From NCBI GenBank assembly GCA_017399665.1, contig JAFQBR010000037.1, positions 1-23,168 on the forward strand: a stretch of 23,168 bases of DNA, in the 5' to 3' direction. The position numbers and the translations under genes are program-made. The DNA is from Clostridia bacterium. Lineage in GTDB: Bacteria; Bacillota_A; Clostridia; Christensenellales; Borkfalkiaceae. The notes beneath the pieces were generated by a model that saw nothing but the letters and a program-made list of their open reading frames with translations, searched no databases and was not told the DNA's origin. Positions 1-8,464 of this stretch are shown in pieces; position 1 is the first letter of the stretch; the number at the start of each line of letters is the position of its first letter.

Positions 1-1810
1 TACTGCACTTGAAGATTACGGTGCTATTTGGAACTTTGATGATCCATCTATCGTAGCAAACGACTACAATGCAAATTCAGGCGCATCTTTCTATTCAGAA
101 TGGTTATCTTCTCATGATGGAGAAGAAGGTGTTCTTGCGGTTCATAACACACAACAAGCAGAATGGAACTGGAACATAAGAATGTTAAACGGTTATACCG
201 ACCTTATTAAAACAGATGCAGACTTTGCAAAAATTACTGAAGCAGATGCATTATTTATTAGAATTAAATCATCAGTTGCAAACGTAGTAACAATTTACGG
301 GGCTGATGATATTGGTGCTAGCTTAATTTGTTATGAATATAATGTACCAACCGAATGGACAACTTTAGTAATTACTGGCGAAAACCTAGAACATTTTAAA
401 ACATATCAAGCACACTATCGTGGAGCTATTAGAATGCCAATGAAGTTTGCGGGAACTATTTATATTTCTGAATTCTACATGGGTAAACTTGAAAGCGATT
501 CTATAACTGTTGATAAAGGTAGTGAAGTTGAAATACCTGCAATTCCTTATGATTTATTTAGATTCGATGGTATTACAGCACCAGACGGCTCATCTGTTGA
601 ATTAGTTGACGGTAAGTTCGTTGCTTCACAAGGTGGTGCATATACTCTTTCTTACACCGCAGTAGATGAAAATGGTTTACTAGTTGTTGGTAGTTTTGTA
701 GTTGAAGTTTTAGGTACACCTGTTGAAATGGGTGCAATTTGGGACTTTAACGATCCAAATATCGTAGCAAACGATTATAATGCAGAGTCAGGTGCATCTT
801 TCTATTCAGAATGGTTATCTTCTCATGATGGTGAAGAAGGCGTTTTAGCTGTTCATAACATTTACCAAGCTGAATGGAACTGGAACGTAAGAATGTTAAA
901 CGGTTATACCGATCTTATCAAAACGGATGCTCATTTTGCAAGAATAACAAATGCTAATGCACTATTTATTAGAATTAAAGCATCGGTTGCAAACGTAGTA
1001 ACAATTTACGGTACTGATGATATTGGTGCTAGCTTAATTTGTTATGAATATAACGTACCAACTGAATGGACAACATTAGTAATTACAGGTGAAAACCTTG
1101 AACACTTCAAAACTTATCAAGCACACTATAGAGGCGCAATAAGAATGCCTATGAAGGTTGCAGGAACTATTTATATTTCTGAATTTTACATGGGTAATGT
1201 TAATGTTCTTGCTCCTACTAATGAAGTTGTAAACGCAGGTGAAGTTGCTATTAGCGATAACTCTTTAGCTCTTGGGTGCAAAAACGTAAAATACTCAGTT
1301 GCTAAGGCAGATGGTACACCTGTAACTGTTACAGATGGTAAGTTTGTTGCAGAAGAAGGCGTTTACGTTGTTTCTTACACAGGCGTTTATAATAACTTAG
1401 GTTTAAGCGGTAGTTATAGCATTCTTGCAGTATCTGCGAACAACGGTGATTGGAATCCTGCATTAACTGATTGGGGTAAACAAGGGGATGCAGCATATGA
1501 CAATATTAGTGTAATACCTGGTATTGGTTATAGAGTTGAGTGTAATAATTCGGCTTGTCATACAAGAATGCCTTCATTAAAAGAATATATGCAAGCAAAC
1601 GGTTTAACTACAGTAACTATTAAAATTTATTGTGTAACGAACGTTGCTCTTGGTTCTACATTACATGGACATACTGATACAGTTAACTATAGCGCTGGTC
1701 AAGTTGTTGTTTTTGAAAATGTTAATCTATTTGAGGCTGATTATTATATTCAATCTATTTGGAGTTCAATGACTTATTACGTAGTTATTGACCTTGGTTT
1801 AACAGCATAA
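1..1810 (+). CDS. Large repeat-containing extracellular-type protein, C-terminal part (5' end outside window)
   Basis: The reading frame is open from base 2, so the first ATG in the window (182) is internal and the true start lies upstream. The visible 602 residues alternate two copies of a 155-residue domain (rich in W, Y, T and V, probably beta-sandwich) with Ig-like modules of about 75 residues, in which a short 'DGKFV' turn precedes a 'Y-x-x-S-Y-T' strand. A different roughly 120-residue domain starting near base 1440 ends the protein. This layout is typical of secreted carbohydrate-binding or adhesive proteins of Clostridia. No enzyme active site is recognisable, and no LPxTG-type sorting signal or terminal membrane helix closes the C-terminus, so any surface anchoring must lie in the missing N-terminal part or be non-covalent. 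The gene ends just before a strong terminator. Exact ligand and family are unknown. Confidence 0.75.
   Translation, partial: TALEDYGAIWNFDDPSIVANDYNANSGASFYSEWLSSHDGEEGVLAVHNTQQAEWNWNIRMLNGYTDLIKTDADFAKITEADALFIRIKSSVANVVTIYGADDIGASLICYEYNVPTEWTTLVITGENLEHFKTYQAHYRGAIRMPMKFAGTIYISEFYMGKLESDSITVDKGSEVEIPAIPYDLFRFDGITAPDGSSVELVDGKFVASQGGAYTLSYTAVDENGLLVVGSFVVEVLGTPVEMGAIWDFNDPNIVANDYNAESGASFYSEWLSSHDGEEGVLAVHNIYQAEWNWNVRMLNGYTDLIKTDAHFARITNANALFIRIKASVANVVTIYGTDDIGASLICYEYNVPTEWTTLVITGENLEHFKTYQAHYRGAIRMPMKVAGTIYISEFYMGNVNVLAPTNEVVNAGEVAISDNSLALGCKNVKYSVAKADGTPVTVTDGKFVAEEGVYVVSYTGVYNNLGLSGSYSILAVSANNGDWNPALTDWGKQGDAAYDNISVIPGIGYRVECNNSACHTRMPSLKEYMQANGLTTVTIKIYCVTNVALGSTLHGHTDTVNYSAGQVVVFENVNLFEADYYIQSIWSSMTYYVVIDLGLTA
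20..484 (+). repeat. First copy of 155-residue domain repeat
   Basis: This copy encodes 155 residues starting GAIWNF and ending EFYMG. It aligns without gaps to the copy at 731-1195, with 14 amino-acid differences counted by eye (about 91% identity). The two copies are offset by 711 bases. Many third positions differ, so the copies are not a very recent duplication at DNA level. Confidence 0.9.
731..1195 (+). repeat. Second copy of 155-residue domain repeat
   Basis: This copy encodes 155 residues starting GAIWDF and ending EFYMG and is the partner of the 20-484 copy. An Ig-like module of about 80 residues sits between the two, and a related Ig-like module follows this copy. The array probably continues upstream of the window, because the first copy is already preceded by in-frame sequence. 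Confidence 0.9.
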
Positions 1811-1830
1811 TAAAATAAGCCATACTTAAC

Positions 1831-1868
1831 AAAAAAACTCCCTCGTTTTAAACGGGGGAGTTTTTATT
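1831..1868 (+). terminator. Rho-independent terminator of the repeat protein gene
   Basis: The arm ACTCCCTCGTTT (one G-U pair) folds onto AAACGGGGGAGT with a short loop and is followed by TTTTTATTT. It lies 20 bases after the stop codon at 1810. Confidence 0.9.
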
Positions 1869-1907
1869 TGTTAGGGTGGTAGTATAAAATAATAATTTTT
1901 AAATTTA

Positions 1908-1945
1908 AAATAACCGAAAAACTAAACAGTCTTTCGGTTATTTTT
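1908..1945 (-). terminator. Terminator for the convergent minus-strand gene, possibly bidirectional
   Basis: The arms AAATAACCGAAA and TTTCGGTTATTT pair around a 12-base loop. The hairpin lies 26 bases beyond the stop of the minus-strand gene. U-rich flanks occur on both strands, so it may act in both directions. Confidence 0.7.
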
Positions 1946-1970
1946 AGATAATGAGAATTGAAAATGATTT

Positions 1971-3614
1971 TTAAAATTTAGCCATAAACCAACCGCCGGC
2001 AGGAACGAATACTTTGTATTCGCCATTTTCATAAGATTGAATTTTTCCGTCGCCTTCAAGTTGTATTAATTCTTTACCTTTGCAGTTAACTGTAACAACA
2101 GTATCTGCTTCGGCAAGTAATAGTTCGCCCTTTTCAATAGTGCGATCAACACCACTATTGTTAAGTAACATAAGCATAAAGCTACCATCTTCAAGTTTAT
2201 TAACAAGAGTATGAATATTGCCTGTAACTTTGCAAGGAAGAGTTTTTTCGAGAATAGCTTCAACATCTTCAACTTTACAAATTTTATCAGCGTATTTTGT
2301 TGCAAATTCTTTAGAACCAGTTAAATCAACTATATATTCGTAATTTTCTGCCTTTAACGAGCCTTCGTTTACTATATCGCAAGCATCTGGTAGTTTGCAG
2401 TTACGCATTGAACGAATTTCCCAGTCTGTACCAATCATTGGGTAAGCATCTGCAAAAATCTTTTGTAAGCCACAACGCACAGCATCAACCTTTTTACCCA
2501 TTTCTGGGGTAGCAGGCATACCAAGATATTCTTTTTCAGAACGAACGTGTATAGAATCTAATGCAGGCATATCTTCGGGAATAACAACTGCAATAGGTGT
2601 TATCGTTTTACCAATATTTGGGTATTTATCAACAAATTTAATAAACTCAAGTTTAACTTTTCCATATGGAGAAAGTTCAAAGTTTTTCCAATCGTAAAAA
2701 GTATTGCACATACCCCATTCTTCCGACATATATTCAGCACCTGCAAAGTACGAATATAAGTGAATTCTGCGTTGTAATGAGCGAGAACTACCGCCGTTTT
2801 CATCTAAGTATGAGAATGGAAAGTCATTTGTGTGTGCACGTATGTTCCATTCGTTTTTGCCTTCACGTTGATAACAGCATACGCAACATGGATCGCCTCT
2901 CCAAGGTTCGTAATAAGTACCAAATGAGAGGCCGTGTGCCTTTGCCATACCCCTTGCGTGTGCGATTTGAACTCTTGTATCGGGTGTTTGCGCTCCAACT
3001 TCTGGCATAAAGCGCTTTGCGCCATTTTTAATTTCTAAGTTCAAGGCTAAAAAGAAACTGTCAACAGGAATTAACATTCCGCCCGTACGTTTTTGACGGT
3101 CTTTAAAAAGTTTTTCAGCATCTTTCATAAACTCGTCAACATTTGTAGGACAACCATTTTCGGCTAATTCTTTTGCGTTCATTGACTCTAAGAATAGGTG
3201 AGACATAGGGTATGCCCTTCTAATGGTTTCGATAATATCTTTTTCGGTCCATTCCTTAATGCCGTTGCCATTGCATTTGTTTAAATCGGATAAGAAATTG
3301 CTCATCCATTCGTGCATTTGAAAACCCCAAAAATTATCGCCAAGCATTTTTTTGTATTCGTTTAAAAGTTCTTGGTTGTATGGGTAATCTTCAATAAAAC
3401 AACCACCTTGTAAACGGTCGATATAAAAGGCGCATTTGCGTTCTTTTAAAATATTATAAAGTGCTCCGTTTTTTGCGGCAAGATTATTAAATTTATGTTC
3501 GTCAATTAAGCCAAGGTTTTGATTAAACTTAATACCATCTTCTTTTCTTACAAGGCCCGCTTTTACTTGTGCATCCCAAGTTTCTGGGTGATAACTATGT
3601 AAATATATAAACAT
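1971..3614 (-). CDS. Putative TIM-barrel glycoside hydrolase-like protein, family not assigned
   Basis: This is a 547-residue protein without signal peptide or membrane segment. The overall look is a glycosidase-like (beta/alpha)8 barrel (about residues 1-330), a Rossmann-like middle region (about 335-440) and a small beta-sandwich tail that ends in a GGWF-containing strand. This resembles the domain order of clan GH-A enzymes such as GH42, but I cannot place it in a family. Candidate acidic residues are E205 (context MPEVG) and E298/E299 (context MSEEWG); H101-E102-W103 is also conserved-looking. An AAGGAG site sits just upstream of the ATG. The gene is divergent from the rhamnosidase locus and has its own strong promoter, so a role in the same glycan pathway is likely but inferred. 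The catalytic assignment is a guess from context. Confidence 0.5.
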   Translation of the reverse strand: MFIYLHSYHPETWDAQVKAGLVRKEDGIKFNQNLGLIDEHKFNNLAAKNGALYNILKERKCAFYIDRLQGGCFIEDYPYNQELLNEYKKMLGDNFWGFQMHEWMSNFLSDLNKCNGNGIKEWTEKDIIETIRRAYPMSHLFLESMNAKELAENGCPTNVDEFMKDAEKLFKDRQKRTGGMLIPVDSFFLALNLEIKNGAKRFMPEVGAQTPDTRVQIAHARGMAKAHGLSFGTYYEPWRGDPCCVCCYQREGKNEWNIRAHTNDFPFSYLDENGGSSRSLQRRIHLYSYFAGAEYMSEEWGMCNTFYDWKNFELSPYGKVKLEFIKFVDKYPNIGKTITPIAVVIPEDMPALDSIHVRSEKEYLGMPATPEMGKKVDAVRCGLQKIFADAYPMIGTDWEIRSMRNCKLPDACDIVNEGSLKAENYEYIVDLTGSKEFATKYADKICKVEDVEAILEKTLPCKVTGNIHTLVNKLEDGSFMLMLLNNSGVDRTIEKGELLLAEADTVVTVNCKGKELIQLEGDGKIQSYENGEYKVFVPAGGWFMAKF

Positions 3615-3647
3615 AATAGTCTCCTTTTAAAAAAAATTCTATAAGTT

Positions 3648-3676
3648 AATATATCATAAAAGACAGTTATTGTCAA
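3648..3676 (-). promoter_or_regulatory. Sigma-A type promoter of the minus-strand hydrolase gene
   Basis: On the minus strand, TTGACA (3676-3671) and TATATT (3653-3648) are separated by exactly 17 bases. The -10 box lies 33 bases upstream of the ATG at 3614, leaving a short leader that contains the AAGGAG site. Confidence 0.75.
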
Positions 3677-3679
3677 TAT

Positions 3680-3709
3680 CAAATATTACTTTTTTTATTC
3701 CAATATTTG
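3680..3709. promoter_or_regulatory. Inverted repeat between divergent promoters, candidate operator
   Basis: CAAATATT (3680-3687) and AATATTTG (3702-3709) are perfect 8-base inverted arms with a 14-base spacer. They lie between the -35 boxes of the two divergent promoters, where a shared regulator would bind. The region is very AT-rich, so chance is possible, and no regulator gene lies in the window. Confidence 0.35.
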
Positions 3710-3743
3710 TTATTTTAATTTTTATTTTTTTTTGTTTTTTCTA

Positions 3744-3772
3744 TTGACATTAACGCTATTTAAAGGTATACT
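3744..3772 (+). promoter_or_regulatory. Sigma-A type promoter of the rhamnosidase/esterase locus
   Basis: TTGACA (3744-3749) and TATACT (3767-3772) are spaced by 17 bases, a near-consensus promoter. It lies about 60 bases upstream of the first gene. No internal terminator is visible until 15820, so it may drive the whole run to the isomerase-kinase gene. Confidence 0.8.
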
Positions 3773-3834
3773 TACAGTGTGTAAAATTGCATGTTTTTAT
3801 TTAAAATTTTAAATGTTTTATGCGAGGATATTTT

Positions 3835-6144
3835 ATGAATAACGCAAAGTGGATTGGATTAAAAAAAGGCGAAGACTTTCCTATTAAATTTGAAGAATAT
3901 ACGAAAGAAAAAGTACAAGAATTAAAGGCTAAAGTCAACGTTGATAAACGATCTCTTTTGTTTAGAAAAAAATTTGTTGTAAATGGTGAAATACTAAGTG
4001 CAAAATTAAAAATTAGTGGGCTTGGATTTTATGAAGTTTTTATAAACGGTATCAAACCCGACGAATCAAGAGTGCTAACCCCCGTAACTTCAGATTATTT
4101 TTCGTTAACTCGCTATGACAGTTACAACGTTAGCTCTTTAATTAAATTAGGTGAAAACACTCTCTGCGCAGAAGTTGGCCCAGGTTGGTTTGTTGGTTCG
4201 CCTAAATATTGGGGTTGGCAACAAACTTGGTATGGAAATCATAGACTTATTGCATGCTTAACGTTAGAATTTGCCAATGGGAAAATTGAAAGAGTATATT
4301 CCGATGAAAGTTGGAAAATTTCTAACGGCATGATTACTGAAAGTTGTATTTACGATGGTGAGAAATGGGATTTTAACCTTTATAAAGGCGGTTGGATGAA
4401 TGCAGATTTTAATGATAGTTCTTGGCTAAGAGCCGAAGAAGTTAACGCGCCTACAACAAACTTGGTTGAATCAATAGTTCCGCCCGAACGTATTATAAGA
4501 GTTTTAAAGCCTATTAAATCTTGGAAACTTAGTAATAACATAATTATATATGATTTTGGTGAAAACGGTTCTGCAATTCCACGCGTAACTATAAAAGGTA
4601 AAAAGGATGACATAGTTGTATTAAATCATGCAGAATTTATAAAAGAAGATGGTACTTTGGATTATCGCAGTAATTCTAATGCGTTAGTGCAGGATACGTA
4701 TATATTGGCTGGCAACGAACCTACTGTGTGTGAAGTAAAGTTTAGTTGGCATTGCTATAGGTATATGAGTATAACATTATCATCCCAAGAAATTGAGGTT
4801 TTAAAGGTTGAAAAGTGCGTTGTTCATACCGACCTAAAACAAATAGGTGTGTTTGAATGTGGAAAAGAAGGGTTTAATAACTTCCATCAGGGTGCTATTC
4901 GTACTCAGCTTGCTTGTTTGCAAGGGATTCCTGTAGATTGCCCACAACGTGAAGAAAGAAAAGCATGGCTCGGTGATGCTCACGTAACTGCGGAAATGTG
5001 CTATTATAACTTTGATATGCGCGATTTTTATAAATCGTTTTTAGAGGATTTAAGAGTGGGAAGACCGGATGATAGTAAAGTAGTAACTTTTTTAAGTCCT
5101 GGCGCACCATATGAATCAACCTTTGTTATGTATGGGGATAGAAAGGAGCGTACTTCGATTGACTGGAACTTGGCGTATCCTATTATATTAAACGAGTATT
5201 ATCAACGCTATGGTGATAAAGAACTTTTAAAACATCATTATGATACTTTAAAAGAACATACCGATTATTATGTTAACCTTTGCGAAGATGGTTTTATTCC
5301 ATTTTGTTGGTTTGGTGATTGGCTTACCTTTGATTATCCTGAAAATACAGTAAATAGGGTTGCTTTTTCGGTTGGACCCGATTATCATCGACAAAATCCA
5401 CCATACGCCGCAACAATGTTTTTCTGTGCTACTTTACGGATTTTAATTGAAACTGCACGTATTCTTGGTATGAATGATGACGTTGAATTTTATTCAAAAC
5501 AACTAGAGTGTAGTAAAAAAGCCATTTGTGATAAGTATTATGATGCGCAAACAGGTATTTTAGGCGGTGGTGGGCAATTTTTACAAGCCTACGCATTAAG
5601 CGAACATATTGTGCCTGAAAAAGATAGAGAAAAGGTTTTTTCGCGTCTTGTAGAAGCTTTAGAAGAACGTGATTGTCATTTAATTTGCGGTATTTTTGGT
5701 TATAGAGTTATGTGCGATGTATTAAACTCCTTTAACCGCCGTGATTTGATATATCGAATTATGGCAAATGAAGGATATTTATGTCCACAACATTTTTTAG
5801 AAGGTGGTAGAACAACTTTTACCGAATCGCCAGATTGGGATGGTAGTGGTTGTCATTGTATGTGGGGTAGCCCTGATGCTGCTTTATATAAAGTTTTTGG
5901 TGGTATTACTATCGATAGAAGAAGAGAGGTTGCAGTGGAAATTCGCCCCTATTTTGTTGAAGAGGTTGGATTTGTTCATTGCAAACAACTAATTGACGAA
6001 GGTGAAGTATCTGTAGATTGGGAATATACTAATGAAGGTATAGTTATTAATATAAATTTACCTATAAAAGCAATTGTTTCATTGCCAAATGCTGAACAAC
6101 GCGTTTTAGATGCTGGGAAATATCATTTCGTTTTAAATAAGTGA
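3835..6144 (+). CDS. Alpha-L-rhamnosidase, glycoside hydrolase family 78
   Basis: The enzyme is predicted to release terminal alpha-L-rhamnose from rhamnogalacturonan, glycosides or bacterial polysaccharides. The ATG at 3835 is preferred over the in-frame ATG at 3820, because GAGGA (3824-3828) is well spaced for the former; this gives 769 residues. N-terminal beta-sandwich domains with the VNG turn typical of GH78 are followed by the (alpha/alpha)6 barrel. The hallmark DCPQREER (368-375, family form DCPQRDER) carries the likely general acid E374. E664 in the TFTESPDW stretch is a candidate base, followed by the family-typical GCHCMWGSP region. There is no signal peptide, so the enzyme is probably cytoplasmic and acts on imported oligosaccharides. 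It is the first gene of the locus, and its stop lies 11 bases before the next gene's likely start. Confidence 0.92.
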   Translation: MNNAKWIGLKKGEDFPIKFEEYTKEKVQELKAKVNVDKRSLLFRKKFVVNGEILSAKLKISGLGFYEVFINGIKPDESRVLTPVTSDYFSLTRYDSYNVSSLIKLGENTLCAEVGPGWFVGSPKYWGWQQTWYGNHRLIACLTLEFANGKIERVYSDESWKISNGMITESCIYDGEKWDFNLYKGGWMNADFNDSSWLRAEEVNAPTTNLVESIVPPERIIRVLKPIKSWKLSNNIIIYDFGENGSAIPRVTIKGKKDDIVVLNHAEFIKEDGTLDYRSNSNALVQDTYILAGNEPTVCEVKFSWHCYRYMSITLSSQEIEVLKVEKCVVHTDLKQIGVFECGKEGFNNFHQGAIRTQLACLQGIPVDCPQREERKAWLGDAHVTAEMCYYNFDMRDFYKSFLEDLRVGRPDDSKVVTFLSPGAPYESTFVMYGDRKERTSIDWNLAYPIILNEYYQRYGDKELLKHHYDTLKEHTDYYVNLCEDGFIPFCWFGDWLTFDYPENTVNRVAFSVGPDYHRQNPPYAATMFFCATLRILIETARILGMNDDVEFYSKQLECSKKAICDKYYDAQTGILGGGGQFLQAYALSEHIVPEKDREKVFSRLVEALEERDCHLICGIFGYRVMCDVLNSFNRRDLIYRIMANEGYLCPQHFLEGGRTTFTESPDWDGSGCHCMWGSPDAALYKVFGGITIDRRREVAVEIRPYFVEEVGFVHCKQLIDEGEVSVDWEYTNEGIVININLPIKAIVSLPNAEQRVLDAGKYHFVLNK

Positions 6145-6155
6145 GAATAATTTTT

Positions 6156-6950
6156 ATGGATTACAGTAAAGAAAAATTTGATATCATTATTCAAGGCGGT
6201 CAATCAAACGCAGAAGGTTATGGTAGAGGAAAAGTGGATAGCCCATATATTCCCAATGAGCAAATTTTTTATTTGAATAATATCGATTATACATGGGATC
6301 ATCCCAATCGCATTTTTACATATACGGATGCATTTGCGGTTCAAATTGCGAAAGAATGGGAATTCGCAGGAAATCCAAAAGATACTTGCGGAGATTTTTC
6401 TTTATCATTTGCTCAAGAATATATAAAAAGGGGTTATCTGCAAGAAGATAGAAAAATTTTAGTGGTTCGTGCGGCTGTTGGAGGTACGGGTTTTTACGAT
6501 CATATTTGGGGTGTAAATGATCCGTTGGGAGAACGGTTATATAAAATGACCGAATATGCTTTGTCTTTAAACCCCGAAAATAGAATTATTACCTTTTTAT
6601 GGCATCAAGGGGAAGATGATGTTTGTTTAGGTAACCCTGTTGCAAACTACTATTCTCAATTAAAAGCACTTTTTGATAAGGTTCGTGAAAAATTTGGCAA
6701 TATGCCATTAATTGCAGGGGATTTTGCGCATGCATGGAAGGATTATTTACCTGCCGAGCCTATTAGAAACACAATTCGTAAGGTAATCAGCGATTGTGGA
6801 AATGGGTATTTTGTTGAAACAAATGGTTTAAGCTCTAATAGTCAAGTGCTAGGGGATACTGATGCGGTTCATTTTTCGAAAGAGGGAATTTATGAACTCG
6901 GCAAACGTTATTTTAATGCGTTTATGCAACTAAAAAATAATAAGGATTAA
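6156..6950 (+). CDS. SGNH-type acetylesterase, sialate O-acetylesterase/acetyl-xylan esterase-like (SASA domain)
   Basis: This is a predicted carbohydrate O-acetylesterase of the SASA/CE6-like group. With the ATG at 6156 (264 residues), GQSN places the nucleophile at S17, WHQGEDD lies at 149-155 and DAVHF supplies D236 and H239 of the triad; all match the family. A GTG at 6141 overlaps the preceding stop codon and is in frame, but the ATG sits about ten bases after an AGTGAGA stretch and gives a more usual N-terminus, so the start remains slightly uncertain. There is no signal peptide. It is tightly coupled to the rhamnosidase upstream and to the alpha/beta esterase 5 bases downstream. Likely role: removing acetyl groups from sugars so the glycosidases can act. 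Confidence 0.85.
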   Translation: MDYSKEKFDIIIQGGQSNAEGYGRGKVDSPYIPNEQIFYLNNIDYTWDHPNRIFTYTDAFAVQIAKEWEFAGNPKDTCGDFSLSFAQEYIKRGYLQEDRKILVVRAAVGGTGFYDHIWGVNDPLGERLYKMTEYALSLNPENRIITFLWHQGEDDVCLGNPVANYYSQLKALFDKVREKFGNMPLIAGDFAHAWKDYLPAEPIRNTIRKVISDCGNGYFVETNGLSSNSQVLGDTDAVHFSKEGIYELGKRYFNAFMQLKNNKD

Positions 6951-6955
6951 AAATA

Positions 6956-7756
6956 ATGAAAAATACTACTTTGCTTTGGAATGACAAAGACGTTAATATC
7001 ACCATATATAAACCCGAAATTTCTAAAAGCGACTGTATTGTTGTTATTTTTCCAGGTGGTGGATATTGCGCGCGTGCGTGGCATGAAGGCGAGGGCTATG
7101 CCGAATTTTTTAGTAAAAACGGAATTATTTCTGCTGTTGTAGATTATCGCGTTTATCCCGATACCTTTCCTGCTCCGCTTGCAGATGCTCAACGTGCAAT
7201 CCAATTTGTGCGCAATGAATCACAATTATTAGGTATTGATAAAAATAAGGTTGCGGTAATGGGGTCATCTGCGGGTGGACATTTAGCAGCTCTTGTTTCA
7301 ACCTATAATCAATTAGTTTATACTAGCGAAGATGAAATTTCTAAAGAAAATTTTAAGCCGAATGCTCAAATACTTTGCTATCCCGTTATTGATTTATTTA
7401 ATGAAGAAATAAGGCATTTAGGATCGGCTGAAAGTTTGCTTGGAAATATGTTTCCAAATTATTGTAAGCAGTTTTCGCCAAATTATATTGCAGATAAAAA
7501 CACTCCGCAAGCCTTTATTTGGCACACCTTTGAAGATACCTGCGTGAATGTGTTAAATAGTATTGAATACGTAAAACGATTGAAACAGGTTGATGTTAAT
7601 TGCGAATTGCATATTTTTCCTAAAGGAGAACATGGTTGCGGATTATATTATGAAAACGATTCTATTGCTTGTCATAATCGGGAATGGAGTACGCTGTTAT
7701 TAAGATGGTTGCAATTTGTTGGTTTTTATAAAACTGGAGAAAAAAATGATAAATAA
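6956..7756 (+). CDS. Alpha/beta-hydrolase esterase, carbohydrate-esterase-like
   Basis: This 266-residue protein has the canonical fold signatures. FPGGGY (32-37) forms the oxyanion region, GSSAG carries the nucleophile S105, D194 lies in FEDTC and H226 in GEHGCGL. It resembles the acetyl-xylan-esterase/Abhydrolase_3 group found in polysaccharide-degradation clusters, and no signal peptide is present. AAGGA (6942-6946) lies 9 bases before the ATG. The next gene begins inside this one's last codons (11-base overlap), indicating translational coupling. Substrate is inferred from neighbours: acetyl or other acyl groups on oligosaccharides. It differs in fold from the four SGNH enzymes of the locus. 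Confidence 0.85.
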   Translation: MKNTTLLWNDKDVNITIYKPEISKSDCIVVIFPGGGYCARAWHEGEGYAEFFSKNGIISAVVDYRVYPDTFPAPLADAQRAIQFVRNESQLLGIDKNKVAVMGSSAGGHLAALVSTYNQLVYTSEDEISKENFKPNAQILCYPVIDLFNEEIRHLGSAESLLGNMFPNYCKQFSPNYIADKNTPQAFIWHTFEDTCVNVLNSIEYVKRLKQVDVNCELHIFPKGEHGCGLYYENDSIACHNREWSTLLLRWLQFVGFYKTGEKNDK

Positions 7757-8435
7757 AAAAGAAAATACAGTATCAGCTATTGGTCAAATGGAAAATTTAG
7801 AAAACGTTTATCATTTGGGTAATCCATTAGCAAAAAAAAGATTGCTTATTATAGGGAATTCAATTACCTTACATGGCCCTCGCGCCGATATAGGGTGGCA
7901 CTATAATTGGGGGATGGCGGCAACAAAGCCTGAAAATGATTACGTACATAAATTGTATGAATATTTACAACGCGATGGGATAGACGTATACATACGGGTA
8001 CGCCAAGCCGTGCAGGAATGGGAATGTTGTTATCCCAAAGAAAATGTGTTGGATGCATTTATGGCAGATAGAGATTTTCAGGCAGATATTTTACTGTTTC
8101 GTCTAGGGGAAAATATTCAAGCGGAGTATATTGGCAAGCCGATTGATGAAACCGAATTGTTTGTTAAAATGAAAGAATTGGTGGAATACGTAGTACCGAA
8201 CGGAAAAGCCTTGTATTCTACTTGTTTTTGGAGTACGGTTTGGTCGGATAATTGTATTAGAAAGCTTGCGGAAGAACGGCAAGAACCAGTAGTGGAACTC
8301 GGACCATTATCGTTAGATCCTTCTATGAAAGCATTTGACGATTTTGAACATTGGGGCGTTGCAAATCATCCAGGTGATAAGGGAATGAAAGCTATTGCTG
8401 ATTTACTATATGAAAAACTAATAAAATTGTTTTAA
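7746..8435 (+). CDS. SGNH hydrolase (GDSL-like esterase) with GNSI block I
   Basis: The start is the ATG at 7746, preceded by GGAGA at 7736-7740, giving 229 residues; an in-frame TTG at 7716 has no ribosome site. IIGNSIT holds the expected nucleophile S39. A downstream W-H-Y-N-W-G-M-A-A stretch is typical of one SGNH subgroup. LFRLGEN stands where GxND usually lies, with N at the equivalent place, and HPGDKGM gives the catalytic His (H208). The residue three before that His is Val rather than the usual Asp, so the triad is not canonical. The protein is cytoplasmic by sequence. It probably removes acyl groups from glycans processed by the locus, but the substrate is unknown. Confidence 0.75.
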   Translation: MINKKENTVSAIGQMENLENVYHLGNPLAKKRLLIIGNSITLHGPRADIGWHYNWGMAATKPENDYVHKLYEYLQRDGIDVYIRVRQAVQEWECCYPKENVLDAFMADRDFQADILLFRLGENIQAEYIGKPIDETELFVKMKELVEYVVPNGKALYSTCFWSTVWSDNCIRKLAEERQEPVVELGPLSLDPSMKAFDDFEHWGVANHPGDKGMKAIADLLYEKLIKLF

Positions 8436-8464
8436 ATAATTAGTTGTATTAGGATATTATAAAA

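Noticed and set aside
2666..3010. A 114-codon plus-strand frame opposite the hydrolase-like gene
   Set aside because: It lies wholly inside the minus-strand gene, lacks a ribosome site and has an unnatural composition rich in Arg, Cys and His; it is an antisense shadow.
3820..3834. In-frame ATG upstream of the rhamnosidase start
   Set aside because: The GAGGA ribosome site lies downstream of this ATG and is correctly spaced for the ATG at 3835.
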